30,287 nt of DNA from a virus. The notes below the pieces were generated by a model, which made no database searches, was not told the origin of the DNA, and saw only the letters and a program-made list of their open reading frames with translations. A program made the position numbers and the translations under genes. Where the stretch lies: positions 1 through 30,287 of the IMG/VR virus record IMGVR_UViG_3300025301_000071. One strand, given 5' to 3'. Below are positions 23,075-29,543 of this stretch, piece by piece (the stretch's first letter is position 1; each line of letters begins with the position of its first letter).

Positions 23075-23482
23075 TTACTCCGCCATGCGCCGCGGTCGCG
23101 CTCGACACTGGCCCGCCAATCCCGGGGCGCTATTATAACCGCAGCCGGCTCGGCAGGGGTAGCGGGGGCGCGCGATCTCGTAGGGTAGGCCGGCCTCGCC
23201 GTAGTGCACGGCCAGCCAGCGATAAACGGGGCGCCGCGTCAATTCGAGCACCTCGTCGATTATAATATAGTCAACTTGCACCATTTCACGGACGGGCGGC
23301 ACCGTCGTCGACCAAGCCCGCACCCAATCCCCGGGGGCCAGGTCGAGGAACGCCGTACCAACCCCCCGAAGGCGGCGCGAGTTTGGTTCCGTGGCCTCAA
23401 GCGAGATCACGCCAGGGCCGGGGGACCACCGGGGCAACGGCTCAGCGGCCGCGCAGACTACAAGGGCAAGCAGGGAAAACAT
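23075..23482 (-). CDS. Predicted secreted protein next to attP (candidate lysogenic conversion gene)
   Basis: A 135-residue protein, leftward, with a perfect AGGAGG 8 bp before the ATG. The N-terminus MFSLLALVVCAAAEP is a Sec signal peptide. The mature protein contains GVGTAFLDLAPGDWVRAW and VQVDYIIIDEVLEL, resembling in spacing the V-G-T-A-F ... G-D ... modules of the tail protein at 18777, and a Cys pair (PCRAGC). No family recognised. It has its own upstream promoter (23578-23607) and faces away from lytic genes, which is the usual setting of a prophage-expressed accessory gene. Function unknown. Confidence 0.75.
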   Translation of the reverse strand: MFSLLALVVCAAAEPLPRWSPGPGVISLEATEPNSRRLRGVGTAFLDLAPGDWVRAWSTTVPPVREMVQVDYIIIDEVLELTRRPVYRWLAVHYGEAGLPYEIARPRYPCRAGCGYNSAPGLAGQCRARPRRMAE

Positions 23483-23577
23483 AGATCGATCCTCCTATGG
23501 TTTTGGCACCGTCGGCGCCATGGGTACAAAATGGGGTAAGTCGTGGGCACACTTCGCTTTTTGTCGGGCCTAAGTAA

Positions 23578-23607
23578 AGTATACCTGATAAACGAAACCC
23601 CCGTCAA
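23578..23607 (-). promoter_or_regulatory. Predicted sigma70 promoter, leftward, for the secreted protein/integrase
   Basis: On the minus strand TTGACG (plus 23602-23607) and TATACT (plus 23578-23583) are separated by 18 bp. The -10 is one base from consensus and the -35 is one base off. A leader of about 90 nt reaches the secreted-protein ATG at 23482. It lies close to the att core, so integration could alter its expression. Confidence 0.65.
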
Positions 23608-23631
23608 ATAAGGGGTAAAGGGGGGTGTAAA

Positions 23632-23677
23632 TGGTCGGGGTGATCGGATTCGAACCGACGGCCCCCTGCTCCCAAAG
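23632..23677 (-). other. attP: attP core: 3' half of tRNA-Pro(UGG)
   Basis: On the minus strand, 46 bp read as the 3' half of a tRNA. It begins inside the anticodon loop (CTTTGGGAG, anticodon UGG), then the anticodon-stem 3' side GCAGG, the T-loop GGTTCGAATCC, and an acceptor end CACCCCGACCA. The 5' half is missing: upstream sequence on that strand does not match a D-arm. This is the usual form of a phage attachment core matching a host tRNA-Pro gene, so integration would restore the tRNA. Flanking sequence in 23483-23809 should carry integrase arm sites, which I could not define. Confidence 0.85.
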
Positions 23678-23771
23678 AATAAAGCCCGATCCAAACTCAC
23701 ACCCCCTCACGCCATAAGGCGCTACCCTGGACTAACTTACAAAAACGCCTAAAACTCACTCAGACCCCCTA

Positions 23772-23788
23772 CGGCCCACTATGGGCCG
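23772..23788. terminator. Perfect hairpin downstream of the repressor gene
   Basis: CGGCCCA and TGGGCCG flank a CTA loop, a 7-bp perfect inverted repeat 22 bp beyond the repressor stop. No U-run follows on either strand, so it is either a weak terminator of the repressor transcript or a protein-binding palindrome near attP. Confidence 0.4.
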
Positions 23789-23809
23789 GATTTGGGTACA
23801 CCTTACCGC

Positions 23810-24238
23810 CTATAATAGATCGGGTGTGTCGGGTGTGCCGGGTTTGTTCAGGCCGCGAAGCGCCGCGGCGGCATCTAATCGCGTTTCGTACGCCGCGCGG
23901 ATCGCCTTTTCGTATATCTGCGCCTTCGTTGCGGGCGAGAAACCGCTCGCCCGTAGCTTCGCGGCGAGATTCTCAAGCCCCTGCGCCAAGAGATCGGCCA
24001 CCTCGCCGCCGCCCGGCGTACTCGCCGACCCCGGTGGCGATACTTTACCGCGCAAGACCGCAACTAGACGCTCCATTGTATTAAAGTGCAACTCGTGAGT
24101 TTTGCCGCGCTCAAAAGAAGAATACGCACCGTAAGAAATCCCAATAAGCCCCGCCATCGTCGCTTGGCTTATTCCGTGCTCTTCGCGCCATGCCTTCGCG
24201 GCGGTGGGCGTTACCTTTTCTTTTTCTAACATCATCAT
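23810..24238 (-). CDS. Phage repressor, XRE-type HTH (CI-like)
   Basis: A 142-residue leftward protein. The ATG at 24238 was chosen because AAAGGA lies 9 bp upstream; a TTG at 24256 would overlap that site. The N-terminal helix-turn-helix is WREEHGISQATMAGLIGISYGAYSSFERG (Q-A-T-M-A ... S-Y-G-A-Y-S-S-F-E). The C-terminal part is helical (LLAQGLENLAAKLRASGFSP) with no Ser-Lys LexA-type autocleavage signature visible. It is smaller than lambda CI, so induction may be through an antirepressor or another mechanism. Its divergent position to the Cro-like gene supports the lysogeny-maintenance role. Confidence 0.8.
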   Translation of the reverse strand: MMMLEKEKVTPTAAKAWREEHGISQATMAGLIGISYGAYSSFERGKTHELHFNTMERLVAVLRGKVSPPGSASTPGGGEVADLLAQGLENLAAKLRASGFSPATKAQIYEKAIRAAYETRLDAAAALRGLNKPGTPDTPDLL

Positions 24239-24260
24239 GTTACCCATCCTTTCCAAGCCA

Positions 24261-24301
24261 GTATACTAACCTATACATAGTGTATCACGTTAGTTGGTAT
24301 A
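24261..24301. promoter_or_regulatory. Nested palindromic operator region (repressor side)
   Basis: ATACA-TAG-TGTAT (24273-24285) is a perfect 5-bp inverted repeat around three bases. It is nested within ACTAAC (24265-24270) and GTTAGT (24289-24294), a second inverted repeat whose centre differs by only half a base. Outer TATAC-type flanks continue the symmetry. It covers the leftward promoter of the repressor and is a good operator candidate. Confidence 0.6.
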
Positions 24302-24307
24302 GCGCAA
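24279..24307 (-). promoter_or_regulatory. Predicted leftward promoter of the repressor (PRM-like)
   Basis: On the minus strand TTGCGC (plus 24302-24307) and TACACT (plus 24279-24284) are 17 bp apart. It is weaker than the rightward promoter, as expected for maintenance promoters, and overlaps the operator palindromes. The repressor ATG is about 40 bp downstream. Confidence 0.5.
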
Positions 24308-24342
24308 CCTTTTACAGGATATTTCTAAAAAGAAAAAAACCC

Positions 24343-24371
24343 TTGACAGACTGTATGCACTACTGTACAAT
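24343..24371 (+). promoter_or_regulatory. Strong rightward early promoter (PR-like)
   Basis: A consensus TTGACA (24343-24348), 17 bp spacer and TACAAT (24366-24371). This is the best promoter in the window and drives the Cro-like gene and early operon. TACTG (24361-24365) and CAGTA (24375-24379) form an inverted repeat around the -10, a plausible operator for repression. Confidence 0.8.
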
Positions 24372-24431
24372 AGGCAGTATACTCAAGAAAACGCCTACTA
24401 TATACAGCACGCAAACCCCGAAGGGCCGCCT

Positions 24432-24686
24432 ATGAATACCGCGCAAGCCAAAAAAGCAACGCCCCCACATCGACGGATCGCAAATTTTAGGGCAAAAAAG
24501 GGCTGGAGCTTGCGCCGCATGGCGGCCGAGGTAGGGCTAAGTCTCGGCAACGTGCACCAGATCGAGATCGGCAACCGCGCGATCACGGCACCGACGGCCA
24601 AGAAATACGCCGCCGTTATGGGCGTCGGGTGGCCCCGCCTATGCGCCGACAAGCCCCAACCCGCCGAGGAGCCCGTCAATGTCTGA
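24432..24686 (+). CDS. Cro-like XRE HTH protein
   Basis: Eighty-four residues with AAGGGCC upstream of the ATG. The helix-turn-helix is WSLRRMAAEVGLSLGNVHQIEIGNR (about 27-51), with basic flanks. It is the first gene of the rightward early operon and diverges from the repressor, the place of Cro. It probably turns down early transcription during lytic growth. The next gene starts 8 bp before its stop. Confidence 0.8.
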   Translation: MNTAQAKKATPPHRRIANFRAKKGWSLRRMAAEVGLSLGNVHQIEIGNRAITAPTAKKYAAVMGVGWPRLCADKPQPAEEPVNV

Positions 24687-24996
24687 TTCTGACCTATTCC
24701 CCGCGATCAAAGCGCTCACCGAGGAAGTGCGGCACCTTCGCCACGAAATGCGCGACCGCCCGATCGTCGGCGCCCTCAATATGGCTCAGGCGTGCAAGTA
24801 CCTCGGCGTATGCGAAATGACGATCCGCCGGCTTATTACCCGCGGCGATCTCCGATCCCGGCTTATCGGCACGGCCCGGCGTTGGCGCATATCCGACCTT
24901 GACGACTACCTCGATCGGTGTATTGACACCCGCGGCGCCGCCCTACTGGACCCCGAGACCGCGCGCAAGCGTATCAACGAGATCACGGGAGCCTAA
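24679..24996 (+). CDS. Excisionase-family (MerR-like) HTH protein
   Basis: A 105-residue protein. The core MAQACKYLGVCEMTIRRLITRGDLRSRLIGTARRWRISDLDDYLDR (about 35-80) is the canonical excisionase/AlpA-type winged helix (MTI-x-RLI-x-x-G-D-L, then WRI-x-DLDDYL). An N-terminal coiled segment (IKALTEEVRHLRHEM) precedes it. Such proteins act as recombination directionality factors or regulators. This may be Xis for the integrase 2 kb away. It overlaps the Cro-like gene by 8 bp. Confidence 0.75.
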   Translation: MSDSDLFPAIKALTEEVRHLRHEMRDRPIVGALNMAQACKYLGVCEMTIRRLITRGDLRSRLIGTARRWRISDLDDYLDRCIDTRGAALLDPETARKRINEITGA

Positions 24997-25000
24997 AGCT

Positions 25001-25387
25001 ATGGCGCCAGACGACGAGCACACAAACCGCGGCGGCACCAACAACGACCCAAACGCCGACCCCTCGGAATTTATCAGCCCACACAACTCGCGCCCGGCGC
25101 AATTTCCGAGCGCAAGGCGATCTATATTCGGCTTCGAGCGCTGGACCCCGCCCGACCCCGCCGACGTACGCGCCGACATGGCGGCCGCGGCGATACGCTA
25201 CGCGCTACCGTCGCACCGCATCCTATTCGGTAGCCATCTCACGCAAGCGCAAAAGCGCGAAGCTATCGAGAGCTTCTTAGAGCTTGGGCGCAACGTGGCG
25301 CGGATCTTCGGGCACTCAACGCCGGCGCGCGACATTGCCGACGGCTTGATCGACGAGCTCGGCATCAAGCACGAGGGCGACGCATGA
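25001..25387 (+). CDS. Hypothetical early protein
   Basis: A 128-residue protein from ATG 25001, 4 bp after the preceding stop; a longer in-frame start at 24899 would overlap that gene. The N-terminal 50 residues are Asn/Pro/Asp-rich and likely disordered. The C-terminal half is helical (MAAAAIRYALPSHRILF, TQAQKREAIESFLELGRNVA). No recognised family. It belongs to the regulatory run of the early operon. Confidence 0.6.
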   Translation: MAPDDEHTNRGGTNNDPNADPSEFISPHNSRPAQFPSARRSIFGFERWTPPDPADVRADMAAAAIRYALPSHRILFGSHLTQAQKREAIESFLELGRNVARIFGHSTPARDIADGLIDELGIKHEGDA

Positions 25388-25524
25388 GCGCCCCCACGCA
25401 ACACCCCACCCGCGCGCGCGTCGCCTTTCTCCTCGGCGCGTGCGCGTACACACAAGCGGCGGGCGGTCGACCCCAATGCTACAACCCGACCGCCCGCCAT
25501 GCTCTCACGGGGGGCAGCGCATGA
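25384..25524 (+). CDS. Small early protein
   Basis: Forty-six residues from an ATG overlapping the previous stop by 4 bp (ATGA), and ending in a 4-bp ATGA overlap with the next gene. It reads MSAPTQHPTRARVAFLLGAC and contains two Cys and several Arg. Overlaps at both ends suggest coupled translation of a real small gene. No function is visible. Confidence 0.5.
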   Translation: MSAPTQHPTRARVAFLLGACAYTQAAGGRPQCYNPTARHALTGGSA

Positions 25525-25787
25525 GCCGCGCACGTATCAAAATGAATCTTTACGAGCAGGACTATCACAACGAACTAGGCGAGCGCTTGCAGTCGCTACG
25601 CGAGCTTAACGGATTCACGCGCCGCGCCGTCGCCGAGCGCCTCGGCGTCGATTGGGTGTACTACGAAGACGCAGAGCAGGGCAACCGCGGGATCACGACC
25701 TTACAACTACAAACGCTCGCCGAGCTTTACCGCACGACCGTCGCGGACATGCTCGAAGGGATTGGACCAGAACAAGGGGAGGGATAA
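25521..25787 (+). CDS. XRE-type HTH regulator
   Basis: Eighty-eight residues from ATG 25521, overlapping the previous stop; a longer start at 25440 is unlikely. The helix-turn-helix is LQSLRELNGFTRRAVAERLGVDWVYYEDAEQGNR (about 26-59), followed by TLQLQTLAELYRTTVADML. It is a second small repressor-type protein downstream of the Cro-like gene, perhaps acting on a later early promoter. The target is unknown. Confidence 0.7.
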   Translation: MSRARIKMNLYEQDYHNELGERLQSLRELNGFTRRAVAERLGVDWVYYEDAEQGNRGITTLQLQTLAELYRTTVADMLEGIGPEQGEG

Positions 25788-25790
25788 TAC

Positions 25791-26105
25791 ATGCACCAGC
25801 AAGCGCTAAACTTTGACGCGGCGCCGCTCGCCCGGGGGCTGGACCCCGAGAGCAGCCACCGCGCGGCCGAGGGCGTCGTCAGGCGCGGCACCGTCAGCCG
25901 ACACGAGCGCACGATCCTCAACGCTTTGCGGGATCACCCGAACGTGACCGCCGGCGAGCTCGCCAAGTATATCGACCTCGACAGTGTACAGATCGCGCGG
26001 CGCGTGAGCGCCATGGTAGACAAGGGGCTGATCCAGATATGCCCGGCGCGCCGTTGCACCGTAAAGCGCCGCACAATGCGCACGCTCCGCGCGGTGGCTG
26101 TATGA
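25791..26105 (+). CDS. Winged-helix DNA-binding protein (MarR-like fold)
   Basis: A 104-residue protein with GGGGAGGG upstream. The core RHERTILNALRDHPNVTAGELAKYIDLDSVQIARRVSAMVDKGLI (about 37-80) is a winged helix with the family pattern of helix, recognition helix and wing, and the end is basic (RRCTVKRRTMR). Similar small proteins sit in early phage operons. The stop overlaps the next gene by 4 bp. Function beyond DNA binding is inference. Confidence 0.65.
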   Translation: MHQQALNFDAAPLARGLDPESSHRAAEGVVRRGTVSRHERTILNALRDHPNVTAGELAKYIDLDSVQIARRVSAMVDKGLIQICPARRCTVKRRTMRTLRAVAV

Positions 26106-26926
26106 CGATAAGAGCGATCCAAGTCGCGGGCCGCGGCCTTGAGCTTACGAGCCTCGAACAAATGCAGCAATACGCCGACGTGCTCAGAAAGTCGGGCGTT
26201 GTGCGCGACTGCAAGAACGCCGAAGAGTTGATCGTGCGTATCCAGTACGGGTACGAGCTCGGGCTAACGCCGATGCAGTCGATCCAGAATATAAGCAACG
26301 TAAACGGTCGCTTAACGCTTTGGGGCGATCTTATGCTTGCGATCGTGCAAGCGTCGCCGAAGTGTGAGTACATCAAAGAATGGGGCGAAGGCGAGGGCGA
26401 AGATTACGTCAGGCACATCGAATGCAAGCGCACCGACCGCGAAGCCCCGACGCAGCAAAGCTGGGGCGTAGACGACGACAAGCGCGCCGGGCTTTGGGGC
26501 AAGGGCACGCACAAGAGCTACCCCAAGCGGATGCTACAAATGCGCGCGCGATCCTTCGGGCTTCGTGATGCTTTCCCCGACGTACTACGCGGCGCCATCG
26601 CGACCGAGGAGGCGCAAGACTATCGCGAAGGCGTCGACAGCCCCAAACACGTCGAGGCCGAAGTCGTCGACGAGACCCCGCCGGCACCGCAGCGCGAGCC
26701 AGGCGACGAGCCGCCCGAAGAGCAACCCGCGGCGGAGACAACACGCGATCGGATTCGCGCGCGTTGGGTAATTGTGCGCACCGAGTACAACCTTGACGAC
26801 GCCGTACTTGTTGGCGAGCTCAACGAGCGCACCGGGCGCACGCCGACCGACGCCACCGACGGCGAACTCACAACGGCGATCGACACAATAGAAAAGCGCG
26901 CGATCGCGGCGCTCGAAGACTTTTAA
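26102..26926 (+). CDS. RecT-like single-strand annealing protein (candidate)
   Basis: A 274-residue protein from ATG 26102, overlapping the previous stop. It contains VRIQYGYELGLTPMQSIQNISNVNGRLTLWGDLMLAIVQAS (about 45-86), a segment characteristic of a phage protein group annotated as RecT-like recombinases, and YPKRMLQMRARSFGLRDAFPDVLRG (about 140-165). The C-terminal 90 residues are acidic and Pro/Glu-rich, then helical. Neighbours are an SbcC-like ATPase and SSB, consistent with a recombination module that anneals strands. The family is not secure without a profile search. Confidence 0.65.
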   Translation: MTIRAIQVAGRGLELTSLEQMQQYADVLRKSGVVRDCKNAEELIVRIQYGYELGLTPMQSIQNISNVNGRLTLWGDLMLAIVQASPKCEYIKEWGEGEGEDYVRHIECKRTDREAPTQQSWGVDDDKRAGLWGKGTHKSYPKRMLQMRARSFGLRDAFPDVLRGAIATEEAQDYREGVDSPKHVEAEVVDETPPAPQREPGDEPPEEQPAAETTRDRIRARWVIVRTEYNLDDAVLVGELNERTGRTPTDATDGELTTAIDTIEKRAIAALEDF

Positions 26927-26950
26927 CCAACGCAACCGGAGGGACACGGA

Positions 26951-28801
26951 ATGCAGATCAAAAGGCTAGGGATACGCAATTTTAGGAGTATTGAGGTGCT
27001 CGACGTAGAGATCGGCCCTGCGGCCGCGATCGTCGGGCCGAACGGCGCCGGCAAGAGCTCGATCCTTGCCGCGATCCAGTTTGCACTATTCGGGCGCTGC
27101 GAATTCACGGGCGCCGGGGGCCAGGGATCGAAAGACCTGATCCGAAACGGCGGACGCCAAGCCGTGATCCTTTTACAGATGCACACCGCAAAGCGCGACA
27201 TATGGATCGCCGCAACGATCAACCAAAAAGGAAAAAACAACTTCGACGCGCACGACGGCGACGGCCTCGTCTTCGACACGCGCCGCGGGCTATGGTCCGC
27301 GCTCGGCGTCGACCCCGAGATCGCCGAGGCCGCGGCCAACCCCTTCGCGTGGATGAGCGACGGCAACACCGCCGCGGTATTCCGCCGGCTTGTCGGCGGC
27401 GACGACGTGCCCGGCAACTTGTTGCGCTACCTCGACGACGAGGGCGATCGCAAGTTTGCCGAAGACTTCGCCGCCCGACATACGATCGCGCTCAACGGCC
27501 CCGACGACTTCGAGAGCTTGGGGATCGCGATGTTTACGCAGCGCACCGACACCAAGCGCGCGCTAAAGGCGGCCGAGCTTGAGCTCGAAGGGCTACCCTT
27601 CGCCGCGCGGCCGCTGATTGGAAGCCCGGACCCGCAAGCCACAAACCCGCTAGAGCAGATAAAACGCGGCAAGGGCGATCTAGTACACCAACGATCGAGC
27701 CTTGAGCGCTTGCTACAGTTACAAGGCGCCGCGCAGCACGCCGCGACGCCCGAGCGGATCGCCGAGCTCACGGCGAAGGCCCAAAGGCTCGCCGACGAGA
27801 TCACAATCGCCCATAACGACCTACAGGAACAAATGAGCGACGGCAGGGCGCTCGGCGGCAAGCTGGAAGAGCTACGCGCCGCGCCGCGTAAGTCGGTGCA
27901 GATCGTCGCACGCCTTGACGCGCTCGACGACGGCGAAACGTGCCCGACTTGCGGCGCCCGGCTATCACCCGAGGAAGCGCAAGCCGCCGCCGCGGAAAAA
28001 TGCGAGCTCCAAGAAAAGCTAGTGAAAGCCATGGCCGCCGAGGCCGAGCGCGACGCCTTGATCGAGAGATGGGGCGACGAGCTAGAAACCCGGGGCAAAA
28101 TCCGCGACACCAGTAACGCCGCATGGCTCAAGCTATGCGAAGAGCACGCCGCCGCCAAGGCCGCGCTTGAGGCCGCGAAGCCCGCCGCCGACATACCCGC
28201 GGATATTGACGCCCAGGTCGAGGCCAAGCGCGCCGACATCGCCGCCACCGAGGGGATCATAAAAGAGCTTGAGGCGTGGCGCGACTACTCGGGCCAGCAG
28301 AAAGCCGTCGAGCGGCTCAAGGCCGAAGTGGGGCACCTCGACGCCGGCGTCAAGGCGTACCGCGACGGGGCCGCGATCAACGCGCTACTGGGGGATCGCT
28401 TGCAAGACGTGATCTATCATGCAAACGCCATACTACAGCCGCACCGCACGACGCTCAGCTATACGATCGACGGTAAGCACGTCAGATTTTACGCACACGG
28501 CCGCCGTATCGAGCACACAAGCACGGGCGAGCGCACGATCGCCGCCTTCGCTTTGGTGCGTGCCGTGACCGACGCGCCGATCTTGCTAGATGACGCTAAC
28601 CACCTGGACGGCTACAACCGCGCCGAGCTTGTCGACTTTGCGCAAGCCGTAGCGGCGCCGCACGCCGACGAGGATTCCCCTACTATCTTGCTCGCCTGGA
28701 CCTTGCAAAGCGAAGACACCGACACCGAGATCGAAGACGCCCAATGCGAGGGCCTAAACGTGATCGTACCTAACCACACGGAGACCCCCGCCCATGCCTA
28801 A
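26951..28801 (+). CDS. SbcC/Rad50-like AAA ATPase with zinc-hook
   Basis: A 616-residue SMC-type ATPase with CGGAGGGAC upstream of the ATG. The N-terminus (IKRLGIRNFRSIE) and Walker A GPNGAGKSS (about 29-37) are followed by a long charged helical region. A CPTCG motif (about 331-335) followed by ARLSPEEAQ forms a zinc hook flanked by coiled coils. The C-terminal lobe has an ABC-like signature STGERTIAAFAL (about 525) and a Walker B-like ILLDDANHL (about 544-552), with Asp-Asp where many relatives have Asp-Glu. Similar proteins pair with an SbcD/Mre11-like nuclease, but none is seen here. It probably acts in phage DNA recombination with the adjacent RecT-like protein. Confidence 0.85.
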   Translation: MQIKRLGIRNFRSIEVLDVEIGPAAAIVGPNGAGKSSILAAIQFALFGRCEFTGAGGQGSKDLIRNGGRQAVILLQMHTAKRDIWIAATINQKGKNNFDAHDGDGLVFDTRRGLWSALGVDPEIAEAAANPFAWMSDGNTAAVFRRLVGGDDVPGNLLRYLDDEGDRKFAEDFAARHTIALNGPDDFESLGIAMFTQRTDTKRALKAAELELEGLPFAARPLIGSPDPQATNPLEQIKRGKGDLVHQRSSLERLLQLQGAAQHAATPERIAELTAKAQRLADEITIAHNDLQEQMSDGRALGGKLEELRAAPRKSVQIVARLDALDDGETCPTCGARLSPEEAQAAAAEKCELQEKLVKAMAAEAERDALIERWGDELETRGKIRDTSNAAWLKLCEEHAAAKAALEAAKPAADIPADIDAQVEAKRADIAATEGIIKELEAWRDYSGQQKAVERLKAEVGHLDAGVKAYRDGAAINALLGDRLQDVIYHANAILQPHRTTLSYTIDGKHVRFYAHGRRIEHTSTGERTIAAFALVRAVTDAPILLDDANHLDGYNRAELVDFAQAVAAPHADEDSPTILLAWTLQSEDTDTEIEDAQCEGLNVIVPNHTETPAHA

Positions 28802-28910
28802 ATTTATACCATCGTGGACGATCGGATTTGCGATCGCATACGACAAGACCACAAGACAAATTGTAGTAATTCTACCTTTTATGGTGATGGAGTACCCCGC
28901 CCATGCCTGA
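28794..28910 (+). CDS. 38-residue ORF inside a 109-bp direct-repeat-bounded insertion
   Basis: From ATG 28794 to TGA 28908-28910, it begins MPKFIPSWTIGFAIAYDKTT and is partly hydrophobic. It overlaps the ends of the ATPase gene and the SSB gene. Both it and the ATPase end in PAHA, because CCCCGCCCATGCCT occurs at 28786-28799 and again at 28895-28908. The segment between is AT-richer than its surroundings. It may be translated, but its origin looks like duplication or insertion rather than an old gene. Confidence 0.45.
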   Translation: MPKFIPSWTIGFAIAYDKTTRQIVVILPFMVMEYPAHA

Positions 28911-29328
28911 TCTCAAAATGCCAGAACTCAACGCCGTGACCATATCGGGCCGGCTCACCGACGACCCCGATCTCAAGTACACGCACGGGGGCACCGCCGT
29001 CGCCGACATACGGATCGCCGTCACCCGGCACAGCAAGCAGGGCGAAGAAACCGGATTCTATGACGTGACCCTATGGGCCGAGACCGCCGAGCGCTACGCG
29101 CAGACGCTCAAGCGCGGCAACCCCGTGATCGTTGAGGGCCGGCTCGCCGTCGACACCTGGAACGACAAAGACACCGGGAAAAGCCGATCGAAGGTAAAGA
29201 TCGTGGGCAACCGGATCAGCGCGCTCACGTGGCCCGAGGAAGGGGGCGGCGCCCGATACCCGGCCGAAGAAAAGGCCGCGCCGGCACCCGCGCCGAGAGA
29301 AACCAAGCACGACGATCTACCGTTTTAG
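28903..29328 (+). CDS. ssb: Single-stranded DNA-binding protein
   Basis: A 141-residue protein. The OB-fold is recognisable from VTISGRLTDDPDLKYTHGGTAVADIRIAVTRHSKQGEETGFYDVTLWAETAERYAQTLKRGNPVIVEGRL (about 12-80), followed by KSRSKVKIVGNRISAL. A Pro/Ala-rich linker leads to the acidic tip DDLPF, which in bacterial SSBs binds partner proteins. It protects single strands at the fork and during recombination and lies directly after the recombination genes. The start is shared with the repeat discussed for the preceding ORF. Confidence 0.93.
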   Translation: MPDLKMPELNAVTISGRLTDDPDLKYTHGGTAVADIRIAVTRHSKQGEETGFYDVTLWAETAERYAQTLKRGNPVIVEGRLAVDTWNDKDTGKSRSKVKIVGNRISALTWPEEGGGARYPAEEKAAPAPAPRETKHDDLPF

Positions 29329-29336
29329 GGGGGCAC

Positions 29337-29543
29337 ATGCTAGGAACCACCACGCAGCGAGACTATAGGGCCGCGATCGCCAAGTATTGCCGCCTGAATA
29401 TAGAGCTCGCAAGTCGACTCAAGCGCGCCAAATGGGCCGAGGCCGTCGCATGGATCACCAGCGCGATCGCGTGCGTCACCTTTGCCGCGTCGATCGTTTT
29501 AGCGCTGCACACCTGGCGCATACTTGAGGAGCTCGGGCGATGA
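29337..29543 (+). CDS. Small membrane protein of the replication region
   Basis: Sixty-eight residues from ATG 29337, with AGGGGGGC upstream; a longer in-frame start inside ssb is unlikely. A basic N-terminal half (YRAAIAKYCRLNIELASRLKRAK) precedes a single hydrophobic segment (AWITSAIACVTFAASIVLAL, about 38-57). It overlaps the next ATG by 4 bp. No function known; such small membrane proteins are common in early regions. Confidence 0.6.
   Translation: MLGTTTQRDYRAAIAKYCRLNIELASRLKRAKWAEAVAWITSAIACVTFAASIVLALHTWRILEELGR

Noticed and set aside
23632-23677. Complete tRNA-Pro gene
   Set aside because: Only the 3' half from the anticodon loop on is present; no acceptor 5' strand or D-arm precedes it.
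23458-23700. Minus-strand frame of 80 residues across the tRNA-like sequence
   Set aside because: It contains the GSRGPSVRIRSPRP type translation that arises from tRNA genes; it is an artefact of the att core.
27427-28260. Minus-strand frame of 277 residues opposite the ATPase
   Set aside because: Ser/Ala-rich shadow of the coiled-coil region, opposite to a clear SMC-type protein.
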